A DNA stretch of 64,000 bases from Chionis minor (lineage: Eukaryota > Chordata > Aves > Charadriiformes > Chionididae), in contig VZSF01003260.1 in NCBI GenBank assembly GCA_013398295.1, positions 1,252,580-1,316,579 of the forward strand. Reading direction: 5' to 3'. Every line of letters starts with the position of its first letter. Within the stretch, counting starts at the first letter, position 1. Both the position numbers and the translations under genes were made by a program. Under the pieces are notes generated by a model. The model did no database searches. It saw nothing but the letters and a program-made list of their open reading frames with translations, and was not told where the DNA came from. Shown piece after piece: positions 49,339-63,600 of the stretch.

Positions 49339-52300
49339 GTCTATGATTTAAACAGCTCTATAAACTAACTTCACAAGTTAGTTTTTTATATTCCTGTCAC
49401 TTATGACTATTAATAGACTTTTTATATAGAACACCTTATATAACTTTTCTAACATGCAATGCCCTGATAAATCTATTCATGACTGTGCTAGAGCGAAAAT
49501 AATCTTAGTGTCTAATTAACCAATTTGTTCAACTATACAAGTAACAATTTACATTGCAACAAAACGATGACTTCACAGCAAGTGTCCAGGCAAAACTCCT
49601 GAGAGACTCTGCAAAGTGTTTTTACACACCTGCATTAAGAGGTGTATAAAAATAATTCCTTATAATAATAACTCTAATAACTTTCTAACAATAATAATAC
49701 TAATAACTAATAACATCTAACCAATGTATCTAACCTAGCAGACTACTGGACTATTCTAGGTTAGGAATACAGCTACCATTGACCTTGAGGAACAGACACT
49801 GCATTTAACTGTAGAGGCGTTTTGCACTGACCGACCACACAGGAAAGATGCTTTTCATTCTAACTTGACAGCAAAAGTGATCTGCAAATTATGACCTTTC
49901 ATTTCTGCCTGCTGTTGTCTAATACAACTTTCTCTCGCTGTTTCTAAACAATTCATTCACTTTTAACCACTAGGGATTCTTCCCTATATTTATTTCCCTT
50001 TGCTTACATTGCTATCCACTACATTTCAAGTAGAAATTCCTGCATTCTGTCATGTTCTGCCCATTTTGTATTCATGCAACAACAACTGTGATAATTTTGA
50101 AGATGTTTTTGCATTAAAATCCCATTTCCCAGGGATTACAGTTAATAAGAACATATGTCTTATATTTATTCCTCCCACTTTGAAACATGTCTTTTACACC
50201 TGAAGAGATACATACAGTATGTTTTGCCCTTTCAAAAAGTGATGATTCCAGTACCTACTCATAAAACACATCACAGTGCTAGACCATGATCTAAATGCTT
50301 TTTACCCAAAAATAAAGCAAGCTGCTTAATATTTTTATGCAGTAAAATGAATTATTGAATTTTGGATGGTGATCATCACTTGCAAACATCATTCTTACTA
50401 AACAAATCTAATAATCTTTTCTATAGTTCTGTTACGAACTATTCTGATACTACAATAATTAGTGTAATATAAGTCAGCACAGTAACATTTAATATTTTAT
50501 GTTTATTTAATTACAAAATTATATTCTTTTCTTTGAAAAAATATTTACTGTTTAGTATGCAGTTTGCATTGCAGTACATAAACCTCTCAACTGGTCTTCT
50601 GCAAAAGCATGTCTCTTCAACAGCTCCTTCACTTGACAAGAAGATGAAACCTGACCCTGGACCCTGCTGTGTCTCCCTCTCATTCAAAAACACTAAAGTA
50701 TTTCTTCCTTTAGGGGAGATTTATTAATGGGGAAACAATGCTGTTTCAAACTGGCATTTCCTTTCTAAGTTGCCATTTTTTCCATGCCATCTCAAACCTT
50801 CTCAGCTGAAACCCAACTAACAACCCTGTGCTTCATGCTGATTTCAATTCTAGGGAATTGTGAATTAAAGCTCACTATAACTTTTTCGAACTTGCTGAAT
50901 CTGACCTTTTCATGAAAGGATGACTGGAACCTCCCTAACAGATGGCCTAATGTGAACTGGTTTATGGGGAGCTGGTGACTGAGTTTTCTAAGGCCAATAC
51001 CAAACTTTGAATTCATCCTTTTCCTGAAAACTCTGAAAATAACTCAGCTCAACAGATCAGCAACAGTTGCCAGACAGCTCAATAAATAATGCATATGTTG
51101 TTCTTCGGAGATTCTTCCTTTTGTAGGTTATTTTCATTCAGCCAATATTGAGACATAAAAAATCTGTTATATTTACACAAGCAGCGTCAGTGAAGAATGC
51201 TGGGACGCAGCTAGTCAAATCACGTAATGCCATCACAAACAAGAGTGCAAACATTTCTGAAATAAAAAGCAGGACTGGGTCATCTCTTCAAATCAATTGA
51301 CCTGAACGGCAGAAATAGTTCTCAACACTTTTAAATACTCAAAGTGTATCCCGCTCCGATACGACTTAATGCCTAGGACAACCACAATAACATGTACTGC
51401 CCACGTAAAGCATGATGGGAAGAGCGTTGGCCCAGGTCCAAAAAAGCACTTAGGCCGATGAAAGTGAAACCTCAGCAGAACATAGGTGCTAAGCCCCAGA
51501 GTGCAATTCACAGCCCCCTCTTCATCTCCTACATGTCTGAATGGCTGCAGATACCTGAGTCTTCACTTTTCAGTTTCCGAAGCCGTGCCGAGCATGCCGA
51601 ATGCCTCGGAGCGGGTCTTGTACAAAAGCTCTCTTGGGATTTGCAGACAAGACCTGCCCACGCCATGGCTCTCCGTGGGGCCAGGAAGGCTAAGGGGGTG
51701 CACTCAGCAAAGCCACGCAAACAAACCATCCTAGAGAACGGAGAAGGGCTGAGGAAGTGTTGCCATCCATCTTTTCTATGGCAACCTAGCAATTAGCTGG
51801 GGAAGTGAAAGACACAGTTTCGGTACCGTCCTTGCCCAGAAGCGATGTATACCTACATATAAAACACATAGGAGCTGAACAAACAGACAGGAGTCTCTGT
51901 TCCCTACAACGGTATTCCTGTATTTTATCACGCAAATGTTTATAGCTAAACCCATTTTCTCCTTGTTAATGAAATATCCTTGGCACTTGACCGCTTCTGT
52001 TTTTTTCCTTCTGGACCGATAAATCTTAAAACACTTGACTGCCTCCTGGCACATCTCCCCTTCAGCCAGACCTACATCCCGGTTGAGGTCTTTCCCACAG
52101 GGGTAGCAAATGTGTGATGTGCTCAGGCTGAAGAGGCTGAACCCCAGTCCTTCTCTTCCCAAGCAGATGCTCCAGCCAGCAGGTTAGCACAGAGAGAACA
52201 AAAGCACAATTACCCTTTTACAACCAGGTTTCAAAAGAAAATACGGAGTCAGTTATGCCTAGAAAGAGGAACGGCTTCAGAAGAAGTATTAAGTTGCAAA

Positions 52301-55300
52301 TCCCAGTCCCACAAAGGCTTCTAGCTTAGGGCTGCGTAGGAAAAAATCATGTCAGGCTTCAGCATTTCTGTGAGCCACTCGATGCCCATTTAGTCCCTCA
52401 GCATGATGGCTGGTTTGGATCCTCTTCTTACACACCTAATTCTCCCTGTTCGCGGTGTAAAGAGCTTAGGCCTCCAAAGAATAGATGAGAATTACATTTT
52501 GAAGGCTAAATATCCATGCCACGCATGACAGTGCTGAGAACCACGAAGTGTACCCTATCTTGTTGCTGATGGGAGTCTCAGTGACTTCCTCAGCTAGCAA
52601 ACTGCTAAATTTCCTGTTTAAGGACTGTATGTATTATTTACTACCCATTTGGCTGGGGTTTAGTTTAGTTTTAGCTGTTTTCAGACGGCTTTGAAATAGG
52701 CCAAGACTAGAATCAACTTTGTCTTCAATCCAGCAAGCAAAAACCAAACGAGACGGAAGTAGCAAACCGGAGCAGGGAGCATAATTAATGTGACATGCGC
52801 TCCCTCCCTTCCAACACGCAGGGCGAAGGTACGCGTTTGGGATTGCAGCTCGGATCTCCAAAGAAGTAATGGCACAGTGCAATGCCCCTCAGAAAGGCTG
52901 CAGGCAATACTTTGAAAACCAATCATTCTTTTTCATTTCAAAGAGACATGGAGCATAAGGCTAAATATGATTTTGCATTTCCTTTCCCCCATGGAGCGCA
53001 TTAAAAAGGGTTAATTCTGGAGAACAGCGTTTTCCTGTGGAACAATATACACTGTGCACATATTCCTCTCTTATCCCTTCCTCTTGGCTGATATAAGTGG
53101 TGGGAAAGGGCAACACAGAAAAAAATGACATCCCATATCTGTCTCCCACTCAGCACACACTAACCCAATTCTCCAAAGTCTCGTCGCAGTGTTACAGCTC
53201 ATTAAATTCAGCTGAAGGAGGAGAACTGAGCTACACCACTAAATGTGCACAGTTTGTGTTTACCAGCAAGAACACTGTATGTAGTGTTGCTTACAACATA
53301 CTCCGTAATACGGAAGCATTCTTGTTGGCAGCTTTGACAATTTATCTATTCATATCGAAGTGAAACAGAGGCTGCTTTAAAACTGTTGCTCCTTGTCCTA
53401 ATGGGAAAAGAAGAATATTAAAAAACTGTCACAGTGAAATCTCTGTTGCCATCAAAAGGTCGTTGATTCAACAGACAAACAACCTAGTGTTAATGATTTA
53501 ACAAAACATTTTTCACACAGATTACATGCTCATCCATCAATATATAATATTTTTCACATCAAGAAAATTATTTCCTTTTAAAATGCTAATTACAAAGAAT
53601 TGCGTGCAAATCAAATATGATGCTTAAGTAATTATGCTTTTACCTAAAGAAATGAATTACAAATACAATTTGAAATAAAATAAAAAAAAAATGTTGCCAT
53701 TGTTTGGAAGTTCATTAATGGGAGAACTGTCCTAAAAAGAGAACAATGTTGTTGTACAATTTGTTCAGCAGCCTCTTGCTTTCAGTAGAGCTATCTGCAG
53801 GCAAACACATCGGCCTGGATTTCGTCACTCCCTTGTCTCTTTTTTGAGCACGTACGTGCATGAGGGAGAGAAGCTAAGAGGCTGATCTTGACTTCACGAA
53901 AGTAAGTAGACCACCATGTTCCTGCCAAGTAGTATATGAAATAAAATAAACATTACACATTATTTCAACCATTCTAAATTTAGGAGAAATGAAACACAAT
54001 AACCAAAATAGAAAAAAATCAGTTAAGATTGTTTTGCTTGCTTTGAAAATGAGTTTTTCAGCTCAAGAAACGTATGTGAAGGATATCCTGGATTCTGAAA
54101 ATGTTAGCATAATAAAAAACCCGTATGCCCATATTGTACATAGAGAATCACAAAATGAGAGGCTTATTTCTTTCTCCAACTGAAAACCTCAAAACAAAGT
54201 ATCCCCCAAATTTTCTGAAAACAATTAAAAAAAATATATAAATTTGTATTAATAACATAAAACCTGAAATGCAAGCTTTGTTCTCATCCTTCAGCTGAAC
54301 TTAATGAGCTGTAACTATTTTGACATTATATTTATAGTATTCTGCACTATTACTGATAACTATAGTACAGTATATTCTTTTAAAGAAATTAAAATGTAAA
54401 TGATTTATCAAAAGACACACAGTCAATATACAACAGTGATAATGGAAATGTTCTTATGCAGGCTTCAAAAATACTTTGCAGGTAACAAAGTCAAAATCTA
54501 CGAGTTAAAATCCAGCAAAACCATCATCATCAGAAAAATTCAGCAGTTTTCGTTGCAACTATGTAAGCATTTCTCCATAACTGATGATGACACCACACTT
54601 GTTTATTATGCATGAAATAGAAGATTTATGGTGTATTTAACTATTCATTTTATTGCTTTTAAGTGCTGGGTTGGTGACTGCTGCTATTAAAAAACAGTGA
54701 GTGTTGAAAATGTTGACAGTTAGGCAAGGTTCTTTTTTTTTTGTTTTGTTTTAAATGAAAGCTCCTCTCATGTAGACTACAGCTAAATATAGACAGTCAT
54801 TCTAACTTTAAATCTATGCAACGTATGGACGACTGATCAAGAACACCATTATATAATGGTGGTATAAATTTAAAATCATTCCCAGACACACTACCTACAA
54901 CTACCGAGAACAACAGAATTGGGTAATTCGAAAAAACTGATTTCCATACCCCAGCAGATTCTCAGAGAGTCTGAACTGAACTGTGAAACAATTTCAGTAG
55001 AGGATTTAAATTGTCTCATGGCAAGATATTAGAAATAAGACATTTCTATCTGTGATTTATTTCACACTTTTATAATTTGATTGTATCTTCAATGTGGGAG
55101 TCTTTCAGGAGGTATAATAATGCAATTCATCTAGAAACTTTTGTGAACATTTGTTAATAAGTTGCTACTCTTGATTTACTAACAGGTTGGAATAGTACTA
55201 ATCTTGTATAAGTTAACCATCTAAAATCACAGGGGTAGACATGACTAGGCCCTCTCATATTCTCCTAAGATGATAAATATGAGCATTTACATATTAAATA

Positions 55301-57592
55301 AAATACATAGACTTGTATCCAGAATAATTTCAGCATTTGCATCAGCAAGATTTAAACTACAAGTATTCTTGTACTTCTGTATATTTTTGGCTCAATCACT
55401 TGTTTCAGGAAAAACAATAACAACAAGAAAAAAAGAAAATATTTTATATTTATCTTACAGAAGCCTCCAGCATGTTCCAATAAGAGCTGGAGGTCTTTTG
55501 TGCTGTGCAAACACATTTTTTCCCATTCTGGATATATATAGAATGACTGGACATAAGCTCAACCATATACAATCATTTGCAGGATCAGCCACAGATGTCA
55601 GGTTCCTTGCCCTAAAGATACCAGAATAAAATTCATAGGAGTTTTGTCACTGACCTCCAAGTGACCAGGATGAAGTAGAAGAAATTCTTGTCTATTCCAA
55701 ATGCAACAGAAACACAAAGTAGCAGTTGAAACAAAACTTAAATAATACATGATTTAAACAAATGAAAATGGCCCAGATTGCTCTGATGTTGGAGGAGTGT
55801 TCATTTTAAGCTAATTCTATAAACTGTGAGCATTTGCCTGGGCACAGGCTCTTCACGATACTGATTCTACTAAAAATCTCCTTCCCAACCAATCTGCTCA
55901 TTCTGACTTAGCTAATGTATTTATGACACCAGTATTTAAGGATCTGCACAAGATTTATAGGCTACCACAGCGTGAACTCTTGCCAGTAGAGTCTTAATTA
56001 CTTTCAGAAAAATGGGGAATGTGATGGCCATGTTTATTGTTATAGCCTTTTTTTTTTCTTTTGAACTAATCAAATACAGCTTAAACAATTCACTGGGAAG
56101 ACAAAATATTCATAAAAGCTCTACAAGACAGTAATTACTGAAGGAAGTATCAGAAATTTGCAGCTTTCCCAGTAGCAGAAAAAGCCTGTCCCATTTCTGA
56201 AAAAAAAAAACCAACCCAAAACAAAAAACCTGGCATAGACCAACATTTCTGGCATTTATAAATGTCCACAGTGTCACCCAGAAAACAGATAACTACTGTA
56301 TAGTGTATTAAGATCCTTAGTCCAGCTGGTCCATTTTTTCTAAACTTTAAAAACCATTTCCAAAAATACAAAGCATTTTTAATGGATTTCAATGGTCTCT
56401 TTCTTCTTTTACATAAAATCACTCAGAAGAAGGATGTTTTCTTAAAAACAATCTGCTATCCAGGTCCACCCTCCCAGGCATGTCCCTTGGAGCCGTTCCC
56501 AAACTATCCCCAAAGCACTAGCGTTTCAGCAACTGGAATGACAACTTCTTTTTAATTGTTTGAGATCCTGCAGGCTTCTATCTGAGAACAAAGCGTGCAC
56601 ATAAAGCACATTCTATGGCCATGATTCAAGTTCTTTTGAAAATAAATGATATATTGAAACAATGCTATGTTATATAAAGCAATCTATCTGACACTGCATG
56701 CTCAGCGTTACACCAAATCGTAGCCAAGTTCATTTCCCACCCATGCAATTGGACACACTAGAAGTGCAATAAAACTTACATAAAGCAACTTTTTCATTAC
56801 GTGAAACCTAAAGCATTTGGTTGAAGTTTGAAGGGGCTTTAACATGAAGAAGAAGAGATGGAGCTTGTTTAGCAGTGGACAAATAAAATAATGAATCCAA
56901 CACAAAAGTCTGTTTGATAGTTGGTAGCGATACATTTTAATAAAATAAGAACAAGGGAATATCTAATGAAGTTCAAAAGCAATATATTTAAAGCTGACAG
57001 AAGGAAGTACTCTAACACAATATGCAATTAACCTACAGGCTCATTACCAAAACGTATCATTGAGGTCAAGAGCTTAGCAGGATTCACTGAAATGAATTAG
57101 GAATTATATGCCTAATGAGGATGTTCACATATACATCAGACAGGATTTCTGAGCACACAGTATAAAAAGATAAAGTCTGTTTTATGGATTGGTTATTCCT
57201 TAACTGCCATTTCTGAACATTTGATAGTTATCTTGCACATCTGAGCTGAAATCATGACTCAACAACAGGAGTAACAGCCACTAACTGTAGTGGAGTAGGA
57301 TGCTCATCTCTGGCACTGGCAAGGGGCAAAATATTGGAGAAATTGCACAAATACTCTGATTTACAGCATGATGATTGAAGTTCTTCTAATTAAACCAGTA
57401 AAAGCCATAATGTAAATGCTTTCAGAGCACTTTAACACTGCTTAACTACATGCAACTTAGTAAATTACAGAATTAAGCTAAGCAAATTTAAACAATCTCT
57501 AAATGAAGTTAAGTTTGTGTTTCTTCCACATAGCCCTTCAACAACAGCACTGAGGTATATCTATTCCCTCATTTATGCCTTCTTAGTTCTTA

Positions 57593-57622
57593 TATCTATC
57601 AAATATCTATCAATCTATCAAT
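57593..57622. repeat. Imperfect ATCT-type microsatellite
   Basis: Several interrupted copies of ATCTATCA/ATCT. A simple repeat only. Confidence 0.65.
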
Positions 57623-60600
57623 TATTAATACTTTTACAGGCCAAATCGCTCAGCTATAATGTAAACTTGGTGACAATTGATTTTGTAATTTTAAGCAAGG
57701 GTTCAGGCTGGGTTTTTTTTTTTCTTTTTTTCCTCAGAGTTGGCACACATTTGCCAGGCAATACAGAGAACATCACATTTATTAAATTAAGCCTTAGGCA
57801 TTCAGAAGACTTTACAAAAGGTTATGTTTGTAATCTTTAGTGTTTATTTTACTATGAAACCAACACATTCAGCAATAAGTCAGATTTATTGTGAAAATAA
57901 ACACATTAGGACCTTATAAATAGCTGTTAGAAAAGTTCCGTATGGTCTGCCAAAAGCCCCAAATGATTGGTTCATGAACTTTTCCTCTGTATGCTCTAAT
58001 GGCTTGAAAAAATTGTTTATTTTTGACTGGTTATGAATAGATGAGGATTATATTTCATCTACAGTCTCCATTAAAGTATCAGGATTTAGAGAACTTCCAA
58101 ACTTTTAAGAAACTCGCATTAAAAAAAAAATAAACTGTTGACAGCAGATATACGTAATGGAATGGCAAAGCGGAATGTTATTTTAAAACTGCGTTTACAC
58201 AATGAGTTTCTCAATTTACCTGATTAAGTCGCCTAAAAAGAAAGAAATAAATCGTTGCTCAGAGACACTGCAAGACTTTAACTGTTTATCTAAATGCCTA
58301 CAGCAATTGCTGCAGTATGGGTTAATGCAGAAAACTGTCTGCTTTGTCAAGAAGGATCTTACATTGCCTTATGCTTGCAGCAAATACGCGTTAGCAAGCG
58401 TAGGAGTCTGTTGGTGAGAGGCTGGACACATATCTAGCAGCACACGATCCCTGCGTCCTTTGGCATGCCATGCCCTCACAAACTGGCTCCCTGGGAATGA
58501 CAACGCTTTCCCCAATATCAAGGAGTCAGCTCTCATTTCCAAATCACTCAGACCTTTGCAGATTTTTCCAGCACACAGTCTGCACACAGACACCAAGATG
58601 CTACCTCCCAAAACTGAGATGGAGAATTGTGCCTCTGAAATGCAGCCATCTTTCTACAACTGTGCAGAAAGATCAAAGTCCTCACCCTCGAACCTTAAAA
58701 GAATAGCTGCAAAATTATATTCCACCATTTCTGTATGAAACCAGCTGTCACTACTTTAATAAAAAGCATACCTGAGCGGTCACTGTATTAGGGTAAGGTT
58801 TCTCAGCAGTGCTAACTAAGACAGTAATAACAGGGAGGGCCAGGAAACATTTATATTTCATGAAAACTGGAGGATTAGTATTATTTTCTCATTCAACACT
58901 AGAAAAAGAAATCAGTTTCTCAACGTTTTTGAAGGAAATAGGAGAGATGGAGAAGAGCTGAGAGCCCAGCAGGCACGACGTGCCTTGTGACAGGGAAGGG
59001 CCATTGCCCAATGTGGAGCAAACATTCGAATCCAGGACTTCCCTGATCCTAGGCAAATGCCTTGTCAGTTTTAATTCCCCAAACTGCTCCTTTTTCCATG
59101 TATGAAATAATCTCTATCTGCATCAGACTGGTTCAACAGAAAACACTGCCAAGTCGCTGACCGTGCATAGAGCAGGGAGCTCCCCAGGGAGCCCCTGCAA
59201 TTCTGGCCACCCCTCCCACTGAAAGTGTCACCAAAGTGTTTATACAAAAAATTTTCAGGTTTGCATTAGAGAAAATACTCCTCCCCCAGTTTTGAAAATA
59301 AATGTAGGACTCTAATGTCACCCGCTATCCATTAGGAATTAGATGACATTCCAACTATGGAAAAATCCATGCCACAGAATTCCTCTTAAGTGAGCAGAAT
59401 TACCTCCTCCTAAGTAAAAGGGTCTTGTCTGTCTCTTTCTTTTTTGTTTGGTTACTTTTACATGCTACAGCAGATGTACCATATTTTGTATTAGTTTCTG
59501 CTTGAATGAATAATGGAGACATGAGCACTTGTATAAACAAGAAAAGGTATTTAATGAACATATTGTACATACTAAAGAGGCTGCTTTCTGTTGGAAGAGT
59601 TTAGGATGCATTCTTCCAAGTGCATGAAAATCCCATCTTAATGATGCATGAGTTTTCTATGAACTGGGCCAGGCATAAACTGTCAACTGCATTTAAAACA
59701 CTGAATTAAACCTGATAATTGCTCATTTCAACAATAAAAAAAAATCCAACTCCCTCAGAAAACAGATGTGTAAAATGATATTCTTATTTTTACATAGTTT
59801 TTCATTAGAGATCATTTGTTTGTATTTCTATTTTGAAAAATTCAAGCCTGCTGGTCCCAGATGAATGTGCTCCTCTAGAACTGCAATTTGTTTCATGGTG
59901 CTTTCATTCATTTTCATTCTCTTCATGAGCAACAGTGCCATTTGCAAAACCAAAAGAAAAGGACAGAGTCGTTGGAACCTCGTATTTACAGCGTATTTAT
60001 AGCACTTGGCACACCGGCCACAGTTTTCTGAAAGATATTATTAGATTTGTCAGCGCATGTCCTGCTGCTTTTTCAGGACTCTGTGGCTTCGATCTACGAA
60101 GGCGAGCGCTGAGGCTTTAAATGCCTGGCTGTGGGTAGAGCCTCGAGTGAAGCACTTTGGCTTCCTGCGCAATAGGAGCACAAGAACCACCAGACAGGAC
60201 GAGACTAGATGTCCTTCCAGCCAAGAGTCCTGTATCCAGCTGCAGCCAGCAGTGGAAACTCACAATAAACGTTTATGAGGAACAGAGCGATGCCTCCCTC
60301 CTGTACTCTCCCAGCTTTGCGCTGGATGCACCACGTGTATTTCATCATCATCTAGTCACTGAGAGGAGACAGCGGCATGCCCTGATGCAGGGATTACACA
60401 GACAGCATGCTGGCACGGTGAAGCAGAGCTGGCTGATGCAACGGGAGGTTGCTATGACTTTTCTCACAGCTGCTGGGAGGTCAGAAGCACGGCAGCACGC
60501 GCAACAGGCAAGAGCTACACTGTGCCACTGAAATGGGTCATCAGCGTTCCAGACCTCCCGCACGCACCAAGCTGTGCAAAGAACTTCTCCAGTTCTCAAG

Positions 60601-63600
60601 CACCTGAGTTTATAGATAAGGGAGGCTGTACCAGTTCTGAAGGCATTTTTTTGCAACCGCCCGGCATGGGCTACCAAAACCAGTCACATAAATTTGGCTT
60701 AGTGCTTTGAGACTAGCAAGTCAAGAGCGGGTGTTGGGTGGACGGCTGTTTGGATGATGACGACTTGTGGATTTCAATCATAGTGAAAGGTGAGGAAATA
60801 CTACAATTCACAGCTGGCACTCCCAAACTGTGTGAGACTCTTCTAAAGTCTGCTCCCACGAAGTGCAAATAATCAGAAATAATACCACTCATCATCAACC
60901 CAACTCCCCTTCACAGTGGACTGTGGGGAAGGCAATTCCCCATTCGTGGCCTTTAATGCACAGCTTTTCTAAAACCAAAGATGGTGACAATGATGCTCTC
61001 TCCCTTCTAGTTTAGGAAGCCCACATCTATTTCCAATACATAAGGTCTCAATTGTCATCAACCTTACAACTATCTTCCTCAGCCAGGTATTTGGTGTCCT
61101 CTTTATGGACTTCCTTAATCCCTGACATTGCAGTTTTCTACTCTAGAATTAAAAAACTCTTCATCAAATTAAAAAATAAACACAACTCGATTGGTGATGC
61201 ATTCAACAGACTTTCCTGACTTGCACACAATCACAAACTGAAGTCTTAAGGTTATAAATTGCCTCTATCATGCAAAAGAGTACCTCTAAAACCAGGAAAA
61301 AAAGCTCAGAGGTAAGTCAGCAATATTTCCTTGCTTTTTTTTAGTGAAGTATGTGACAAGCACGTTTATTTCACAGCAGATTCTCCACCAGTTGGCTGAA
61401 CAGCTCCCTATTTCATTTTAGTCTTCAAAGGAGGTTGTTACAGAATTTTTAATTTGTAATTTTTGTGGGTTAATCTGCTGGTTAATAAAAAAAAAGAAAA
61501 ACACAAGCAAAAAATTGCTAGGTAACCCCAAACCATATGCATACCTGAATATGAAAGCACCATCAAAAATATATGTAACATCAGAGCTGCTATTGAACCT
61601 AAATATAACTATAAAAATGGAAAATACAAAAAAATTGTTTAGACTTGTAAATAACTTTCCGAAGACAACAAACTATTAACTAGCTACTTGACCAAACAGC
61701 TCAGTAAGGTGGTAATTTGCCTTACGTATCAGTTAAGATACTATTGAAAAGATTTCATGGATATTCTCAACCAAGTTTCACATTTATGTAAGATAAAATA
61801 CAAGTGAAAATAGGAGTTTTTAGACACAGGAGCTATAAAAAGACAATGGTGTCTGACATTATTCAGCTATATGCATTTTTAAAATACAGGGTTTGATTCT
61901 TTTTTTTTTTCCCTTTTCCCCCACAAAGAATCTGTTCAAATTCATCAGTTCAAACAAATCTCACAAAATCAAAAAGCTCTTATCTCTCACTGCCAACAGA
62001 CAGACAAGTTGGTAGGATTCAAAAGTCTTTGAATTAATACCTTGGTTTTGATGCTTGTGCATAACGAACTTGCATGTGGTTTGGGAAAACTTATTCTTAC
62101 CCAATACAGCACATGATAAGGAAACAAGAGCAACCAGAGACCCCAGTACAGCAACACTCCCTTCATGATTTCTCTTGCCCAGGACTTTTCTGTTCTTCCT
62201 AACCCCATTCTTCATTATTTTTGTACAGAGACTTGCACTTCTATTTTAAAATCAATAAATATGGAGTATTTAAAAAGCAGCCCTATAACAATTATTACTG
62301 TGACCTAGAAACAGAAGCAAATAGGTTGATCATAGTAATTAAAGGGCAGCAAATGATCTTTGTTTAATTCAGATGTTTTATTGGAAGGAGTAGGCTTCAC
62401 AGCCTCAGTCATGCAGCAGCAATGTCTAGGAAACAAACTGCTAGAGGCCAATTAATTAAACAGTTATGAAGGGACAACATGACCTTTTATTTTCCAAGTA
62501 TTTATAATAATTTTTTTAAAAGACTGAATAATAATCTAATTATATACAACTATATAGAAAACAAGACCAATTATACATCCTGTGTCGTAATAGAAGCAGA
62601 AATGCTCTAAATTTTCTACTGCTGTCTTTCATAACCAATTATGGGCTCTCAGTTGAGAGTGAGAGAACATCATCATTAAATGAATTCAATTTCACATTGA
62701 TAAAATTGATCCTATTAAAATAAACCTACTGGCACAAAAGGCAACTTGCAGTATTTCCTTCCAGTCAGCCATGAGGGAAAGGGGGCTCAATCTATTTTTG
62801 CTTTAATCAATAAGCTCTTTCAATGGCATCCACTGTCTTCCTCACCGACACTGCCCTCTGTAGAGCCGTTCTGCAGTTTTACTCAACCAGAGACCAAAAG
62901 AAAGCCAGTAGTTTTCTTTTACCACACAGAGCTGTATGCCCTTTCTGTGTACCATCCACTTAGACCTCACCACCATGAGCATTAACCAGATATAAGTAAA
63001 ATTGTTTATACGCCTCTAAGTTTTGCATAGTGAAAGTAGCAGACCTATTCTGGTCAAACATACCAGTAACACTGAAACAGATTTTAAGCTTCAGCTAGTT
63101 AGGAGAGACTAAAGGTTAAATATTGATTGACAAGAAACTATTAAATCAAAATGTTTTCACTGACAACGTCTCATCTCTATGAGCTCAGCAATCTTAAGTC
63201 ATGCACTTACAAACAGTAATTCTGCTGTGGCCAAAACTGTAGCAAGCTGCAGATAAGGACCGTATCAGGACCAGCAAGTGGTTTGCTCAGCTGCTCCCTT
63301 TAGTGGCTCTGCTTGGGGAAGTGCAATTTAAGGCTTGGACTTCTTTGCTAGACTGTTGCACAATAGTGCAGTATCTCACTTTCATGAACCAACTGCCTAA
63401 AACAAAAGTCTACCCTAGCAAACGAATAGGGCAGTTTTATACATGCACAACTTCTCAATTTTACTTAATTTAAAAGAGCCAACCAGGCTGTTTTACAATG
63501 TAAAACTGAAAATTTACAATGCAAGCTTGACATACATCTATTGAATAGTTAGCTGGTGTTTTCACAGTAAAGCTACTAAAAACTACCAAAAGCAGAGTAT

